A stretch of 10,590 nucleotides of DNA from Bacteroidaceae bacterium (GTDB lineage Bacteria; Bacteroidota; Bacteroidia; Bacteroidales; Bacteroidaceae): the NCBI GenBank assembly GCA_900752815.1, contig CAADWS010000078.1, forward strand, positions 1 through 10,590, given 5' to 3'. Shown here piece after piece: positions 7,051 to 10,590 of the stretch. Positions within the stretch are counted from its first letter, which is position 1. The number at the start of each line of letters is the position of its first letter. The notes beneath the pieces were generated by a model. The model had not been told where the DNA came from. It worked only from the letters and a program-made list of their open reading frames with translations, and did not search any database. Both the position numbers and the translations under genes were made by a program.

Positions 7051-10005
7051 TCATTCATCTCCCGGACGTTTCTTCGGCTTGATGTTCAGGCGGTAGATGG
7101 CGTGCAGCATGAAGTAGCTGGGAATGACGTTGCGATAGACCTCAGTACGTCCCTGGGCATTGAGCGTGCGGGTCACGTTGGAGAGATTACGCAGGATGTC
7201 GAAACCGTCGAGCAGGACGGTTACCGTCCCCTTCATGAAGGTTTTGCTGACACGCGCGTTCCAAACCAGGTCATTGGTGTTCATGGAAGGGTCGTTGTAA
7301 CCATAGCGGCTGTACAGGTTCAGGTCCGTATTGAACTGGATGTCCCAGGGAAGCTTCACCTGGGCCGTCAGCCCGTAGGTCAGGTCTCCGGTGTTAATCA
7401 GTTCAAAGTCGGCCCGGTTGCTCGTGGCGTGTCCCCAAGTGCCCTTGACACGTGCGCCGACCTTGTACTTTTCCAGTTGGTAGTCCACACGCATATCGCC
7501 GGTAGAGAAGACCGATTTGACCACGCTACGCGGGTTCAGCCCGTCACCCGTGTCCGTCAGGTCCACACTATGCAAATACGTCACGTCGGCATTGCTCTTA
7601 AGCGTCCACCGTTTCTGTTTGTCCAGCGGAGTAGAAAAGCCGGCATCGCCTGCCACCTGATAGTTGCCGTTGATGTTTTCGGGGCGGGAAGAACGGATAC
7701 CGGTTTCACGGTCGTATGCATAGGCCCGGGAAATGGCGTTCCGCGTTGTGGCATATGTGCCGGACAAGTGGAACTGTCGTTCCTTATCCTCATTGACCAA
7801 GATGTATTTACCTCCAATTTCATGCGTATAACTGTTCTTCAGAGACGGATTTCCATAGCTGACCCACAACGGATTGGAGTCGTCCTTAATATCAATAAGG
7901 TTGCGCAACTCCGGCATGGAGGATGACAGATTGTATTTCAGTTCGTATCTATGCCTCGTTTCCTGAGTAGCATAGGCCACGTCAACGTTGACTGCGGGGA
8001 GGAACTCACTACGAGTAGGACGATAGATGCCACTGCCCGTCTGGTACGCCAGTTTTTTGGTCACATAGCGGAAAGGGACATCAAAGTCAAATTCCCAATA
8101 ATTATTTTCCGTGAATTTTCTAAAGAAACCATCTATCTGCCATTTGTGCTCATAGGAATGCTGACCGGAATAGAAACTGTTGGCCGCATCCAGCGTCTGC
8201 TCTTCCCAGTCGGTGACGGAAGGCAGTGTTCCAATCGGATTCTCCGTTCCGATTCCCCACTCGCCGTCGGTCATCCAGTCCAAACGGTACAGTTCCCGCT
8301 GGTTAGAGGCATATTGCCGGGTGAACTTGTATCGGGCGTTGATAACATTCATGAATCCTATCGGTTTGTAGGCATAATTAATACTACCGCTGTAATTGTA
8401 GGAATGCCCGGGCCGGTTGTAATACTGGTTCCGATAGTCCGTCGATGCGGAAGTGCTCTGAAAATAGTCATACTGTCTCTGCCCGAACAACTGGTCCTCC
8501 TGTTCGGTATAATCTCCGGAAAACTCAAAATCCAACATGTCTTGTGTATGCGGAATGGCATAATAGTAACTGCTACTGCCTCCCGCACTGACACGATGTC
8601 CTTCATTCAGCGTCTGCGACAGACTGCGATTGACAAGATGCTGCCGTATGAGAGAACCGGCCAGCGGACCACGCAGGCTGTCAATCAATCCGGCCGATAC
8701 ATATTTCGAGGGGTCGTCCGAAAACGTACCGTTTACGCTGCCGCCCGTGTTCTTATAGCGGCGGTAACGGAAATAGGGGGCTATCTGCAAAGCACCGCCG
8801 GTAGATTCACGGAACTTATCCTGTCCAAAGGGAATACTGAGTTGATGCCATGTATCAATCCGCGTATCCCGACTGTTGGTCAGGCTCTGGCTCCTTTCAT
8901 ACGTATTGCCGCCCTGCAGGAAGTTGACCTGATTGGTCGTCGTCAGGTTGTCAGCGTCCGCATGGTTTATCTTTGCGTTTCCATAAATCTGGAATTTGCC
9001 CAGTCTGTCAATCACCCGATAATCGAGGGCGGCCATCTTGGTGGCCAAGGCACCGCTGGACATCTGCTCCGGTGTCCAGCTGCCGGTTTCGCCGGGTTTC
9101 CGGCTGTCGTTCACGTTGTTCATATTGCCCACCAGCGTCACGCGCGACTGCGGAGTGAAGCGCAGGGCGAACAGACGCCCCAGGTAGCGTTTCTCCGTAC
9201 CGCCGCCCCACTCGGTGTTGGCTATCCATCCGATGGAATACTGCTTCTTCAGGTTCACGTCCATCACCAGCTGCTTCCTGCCGCTCTCCCGCTTCATCAT
9301 ACGGAGCATCTCATCCGGCTCACGCTCATACACCTTGATGTTCTTCACCATATAGGAAGGCAGGTTCTCCAGCATGATGCTACGGTCGCTTTGGAAAAAA
9401 TCGTCCCCGTTCAGCAGCAGGCTCTCCACATACCGGCCGTTGACCAGTATGCGGCCATCGTCCTTCAGTTCCACGCCCGGCAACTGACGTATCAGCACGT
9501 TCAGCATGGAGCCCTCAGCCGTAGCAAACGCGTCAGCGTTGAACACCAAAGTATCCTTTTTCGTGTAGAACTTCACTTTCGTGGCCTTGACGGTCGCTGC
9601 CTGCAGCACCTGTTCCCTCGGTTTTCTCTTCAGTTTGACAACAGGCATATAAAGGTACTGCTCTCTCTTATGAAATTTTACCTTGATTTCCTGCTCCACG
9701 GTTTCATAGTCAGGATGTGAAAAACGGACACGGTAAGTACCTTCTGGTAGAACTACCATATAAGAAGAATAAACCACTTCATTATGTTTGCTCCGCCCTG
9801 TTTTTTGTGAAAGGACCTTTTTCCCATCCATGGAATAAAAATCGACCTCCACACCCATTATAGGCGCCCCGGTCACACTGTTCATGACCGGCCCCATTAT
9901 GTATTTCTTATTCCACTGGGCAAAGGCTGACTGACTACCCAATATCAAGAAGATGAACAGCAGGCCGACTATTCCACCTTTATACAAAACTATAAACTTC
10001 CACAT
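7051..10005 (-). CDS. Outer-membrane plug/beta-barrel protein (TonB-receptor-like), first copy
   Basis: The protein has 984 residues. A signal peptide with a long hydrophobic core ends in SAFA, with the cut likely before Gln30. A carboxypeptidase-regulatory-like beta-sandwich spans about 35-120 (MNSVTGAPIMGVEV ... LPEGTYRVRFSHPDYE). A plug-like segment contains NADAF (156-160), RQLPGVEL, LVNGRYVESLLLNGDDFF (ending at 204) and ENLPSYMV. The remaining 750 or so residues look like a large barrel and end in YRLNIKPKKRPGDE. The charged tail after the last strand differs from the usual terminal Phe of outer-membrane proteins, and both paralogues have it. It follows the peptide gene by 94 bases that include a hairpin, and precedes the exporter. 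Its place between precursor and exporter suggests a dedicated role in peptide passage or docking at the outer membrane. That role is inferred; a conventional uptake receptor is possible. No TonB box was recognised. Confidence 0.88.
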   Translation of the reverse strand: MWKFIVLYKGGIVGLLFIFLILGSQSAFAQWNKKYIMGPVMNSVTGAPIMGVEVDFYSMDGKKVLSQKTGRSKHNEVVYSSYMVVLPEGTYRVRFSHPDYETVEQEIKVKFHKREQYLYMPVVKLKRKPREQVLQAATVKATKVKFYTKKDTLVFNADAFATAEGSMLNVLIRQLPGVELKDDGRILVNGRYVESLLLNGDDFFQSDRSIMLENLPSYMVKNIKVYEREPDEMLRMMKRESGRKQLVMDVNLKKQYSIGWIANTEWGGGTEKRYLGRLFALRFTPQSRVTLVGNMNNVNDSRKPGETGSWTPEQMSSGALATKMAALDYRVIDRLGKFQIYGNAKINHADADNLTTTNQVNFLQGGNTYERSQSLTNSRDTRIDTWHQLSIPFGQDKFRESTGGALQIAPYFRYRRYKNTGGSVNGTFSDDPSKYVSAGLIDSLRGPLAGSLIRQHLVNRSLSQTLNEGHRVSAGGSSSYYYAIPHTQDMLDFEFSGDYTEQEDQLFGQRQYDYFQSTSASTDYRNQYYNRPGHSYNYSGSINYAYKPIGFMNVINARYKFTRQYASNQRELYRLDWMTDGEWGIGTENPIGTLPSVTDWEEQTLDAANSFYSGQHSYEHKWQIDGFFRKFTENNYWEFDFDVPFRYVTKKLAYQTGSGIYRPTRSEFLPAVNVDVAYATQETRHRYELKYNLSSSMPELRNLIDIKDDSNPLWVSYGNPSLKNSYTHEIGGKYILVNEDKERQFHLSGTYATTRNAISRAYAYDRETGIRSSRPENINGNYQVAGDAGFSTPLDKQKRWTLKSNADVTYLHSVDLTDTGDGLNPRSVVKSVFSTGDMRVDYQLEKYKVGARVKGTWGHATSNRADFELINTGDLTYGLTAQVKLPWDIQFNTDLNLYSRYGYNDPSMNTNDLVWNARVSKTFMKGTVTVLLDGFDILRNLSNVTRTLNAQGRTEVYRNVIPSYFMLHAIYRLNIKPKKRPGDE

Positions 10006-10099
10006 ATAGATAGAATTTTATTTGTGCACCTTTTTCCTAAATAAGAACACTTGGATATATCTCCGGCTTAATTAACGCCGGAGATATAAAAATTACAGG
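10006..10099 (-). other. Gap between the peptide gene and the first barrel gene
   Basis: This 94-base AT-rich gap contains the hairpin at 10056-10088 and otherwise only A/T-rich leader sequence before the barrel ATG (aaataaaattctatctat on the coding strand). No separate promoter could be called. Confidence 0.5.
10056..10088 (-). terminator. Perfect 12-bp hairpin after the peptide gene (partial terminator or stabiliser)
   Basis: TATATCTCCGGC (10056-10067) pairs perfectly with 10077-10088 around a 9-base loop. It starts 11 bases after the peptide stop on the transcribed strand. No U-tract follows, so leaky termination or protection of an upstream transcript is more likely than full termination. 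Such an arrangement would let a secreted peptide be made in excess over its large export proteins. Confidence 0.55.
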
Positions 10100-10483
10100 T
10101 TAAAACAACATAGATCCACCTAATAGGAATATCTTAGCTGACGACTCGGTTGTATCGTCCTTTCCAGGAGTTGTAACACCACATTTATTATTGATACAGA
10201 CAACATTATCAGCACATTCTTTTTCAAATGGATTGTGTATACAATTTGTATTATTTATACAAGATTTATTATCTGAACAATCACCATTAGCAATACATTT
10301 TTTATTATTCGAACAACCACTATTAGACACACATTTGTCCGGATTGTTAGTACAAGTACGGTTATCGTTTCCCAAAACAGATACACCGAAAGCAGAAAAT
10401 CCACCAAGCAAATGACCTTCTTTATCAGAACTGATTGTTGGTATCTCTACCGAGATACTCTTAATTGTTTTAATACGCTTCAT
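10100..10483 (-). CDS. GG-leader precursor of a secreted cysteine-rich peptide with C-x-x-N-x-x repeats
   Basis: The precursor has 127 residues. Residues 1-28 form a leader (MKRIKTIKSISVEIP ... EGHLLGG) ending in a double glycine, with Leu at -4 and Ile at -12, as C39 exporters recognise. Cutting after Gly28 would give a 99-residue product starting FSAFGVSVLG. The core carries ten Cys: 44, 51, 57, 63, 69, 75, 81, 90, 96 and 101. The spacing is mostly six, and Asn lies three residues after each of the first nine. A T/S/D/K-rich linker (102-117) leads to a hydrophobic tail with a second LLGG (120-123) followed by SMLF. The even Cys count suits five disulfides formed outside the cytoplasm. The gene heads the block and is AT-rich (about 26% GC by hand count over 10201-10320). 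I recognise the leader type but not the mature family. A bacteriocin, signal or structural peptide are all possible. Confidence 0.85.
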   Translation of the reverse strand: MKRIKTIKSISVEIPTISSDKEGHLLGGFSAFGVSVLGNDNRTCTNNPDKCVSNSGCSNNKKCIANGDCSDNKSCINNTNCIHNPFEKECADNVVCINNKCGVTTPGKDDTTESSAKIFLLGGSMLF

Positions 10484-10590
10484 GTTTCAAGTATTTTAAT
10501 TAATAACCTATTGGCGGAATTAAATTATAAAAGATTTATGTTTAAAAAGTTGTGCATATTATTGATATTTAGTAAATTAAATGAGATCAA
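10484..10590 (-). promoter_or_regulatory. Upstream region of the peptide/export block
   Basis: This very AT-rich region should hold the promoter for the minus-strand block. It contains the 25-nt element shared with kduI (10503-10527), ending 19 bases before the peptide ATG, and a 9-base match (aatatgcac, minus strand 10560-10552) to 51-59. A TATAAT-like stretch occurs on the minus strand at about 10530-10525, but no clean TTTG/TAnnTTTG pair was found. On the plus strand an ATG at 10538 opens a frame (MFKKLCILLIFS...) that runs off the window; it could be a divergent gene or chance. Confidence 0.45.
10503..10527 (-). repeat. 25-nt element, copy 2 (upstream of the peptide gene)
   Basis: On the minus strand this matches 60-84 at 23 of 25 positions, including 17 in a row. 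It lies 19 bases before the peptide start codon, against 4 bases in copy 1, so its distance from the ATG is not fixed. That argues against a ribosome-binding role and for a promoter-proximal or recombination element. Confidence 0.7.

Noticed and set aside
7951..9720. 589-codon open frame on the plus strand, plus other long plus-strand frames (1129-2127, 2128-3267, 4729-5910, 6577-7926)
   Set aside because: They lie antisense to the barrel and exporter genes, whose minus-strand translations show signal peptides and catalytic motifs. The plus-strand translations have shadow-like composition and no recognisable domains.
10170..10354. A CRISPR-like or tandem DNA repeat in the Asn/Cys-rich part of the peptide gene
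   Set aside because: The periodicity is at protein level (six residues) with varied codons. There are no identical DNA repeats separated by unique spacers.
1..10590. Insertion sequence, transposase, integrase, tRNA or rRNA gene
   Set aside because: No transposase- or integrase-like translation, DDE or tyrosine-recombinase motif, or cloverleaf was seen. The 25-nt inverted repeat alone is not enough to call a mobile element.
10484..10590. A defined Bacteroides -33/-7 promoter
   Set aside because: The region is so AT-rich that partial matches occur at several places. None has both TTTG and TAnnTTTG at the right spacing, so no exact promoter is claimed.

Overview
The window looks like Bacteroidales chromosome, probably Bacteroidaceae. 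The signs are large carboxypeptidase-regulatory-like/plug/beta-barrel outer-membrane proteins ending in a YRLNIKPKK tail, a GG-leader peptide with a C39-peptidase ABC exporter of Bacteroidales style, no clear Shine-Dalgarno sequences, and a KduI-type uronate isomerase. Large genes are GC-rich (58% in a hand-counted line at 1321-1380), while the peptide gene and intergenic DNA are AT-rich. The species cannot be named from this sequence.

Layout. At the left end, 89-1030 (+) encodes a KduI-family isomerase with all four metal ligands and an unusual signal peptide. A strong hairpin at 1080-1122 separates it from everything else, which lies on the minus strand and converges on it. Read in the direction of transcription, the minus-strand block runs as follows. 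A promoter region lies at 10590-10484. It is followed by a 127-aa GG-leader, cysteine-rich peptide (10483-10100), an intergenic hairpin, and a 984-aa outer-membrane plug/barrel protein (10005-7051). A structured 198-bp gap leads to a 730-aa peptidase-containing ABC transporter (6852-4660). Fourteen bases later comes a 129-aa single-TM periplasmic protein (4645-4256). The block ends with a second plug/barrel protein (4110-1177) that is a paralogue of the first.

Interpretation. The minus-strand block reads as one peptide maturation and export locus. The precursor's leader ends LLGG, the C39 domain would cut it there and the ABC domains would move the peptide across the inner membrane. The small anchored protein may be a reduced periplasmic adaptor, and the two barrels are candidates for the outer-membrane exit, docking or receptor step. 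No TolC, full-length HlyD, RiPP-modifying enzyme or obvious immunity gene is visible. The mature peptide is the most unusual part: ten cysteines, mostly six residues apart, with Asn three residues after nine of them (C-x-x-N-x-x), and a second LLGG four residues before its C-terminus. A 25-nt element (23/25 identical) lies just upstream of both kduI and the peptide gene, in the same orientation relative to each, and so frames the locus as a roughly 10.4-kb inverted repeat.
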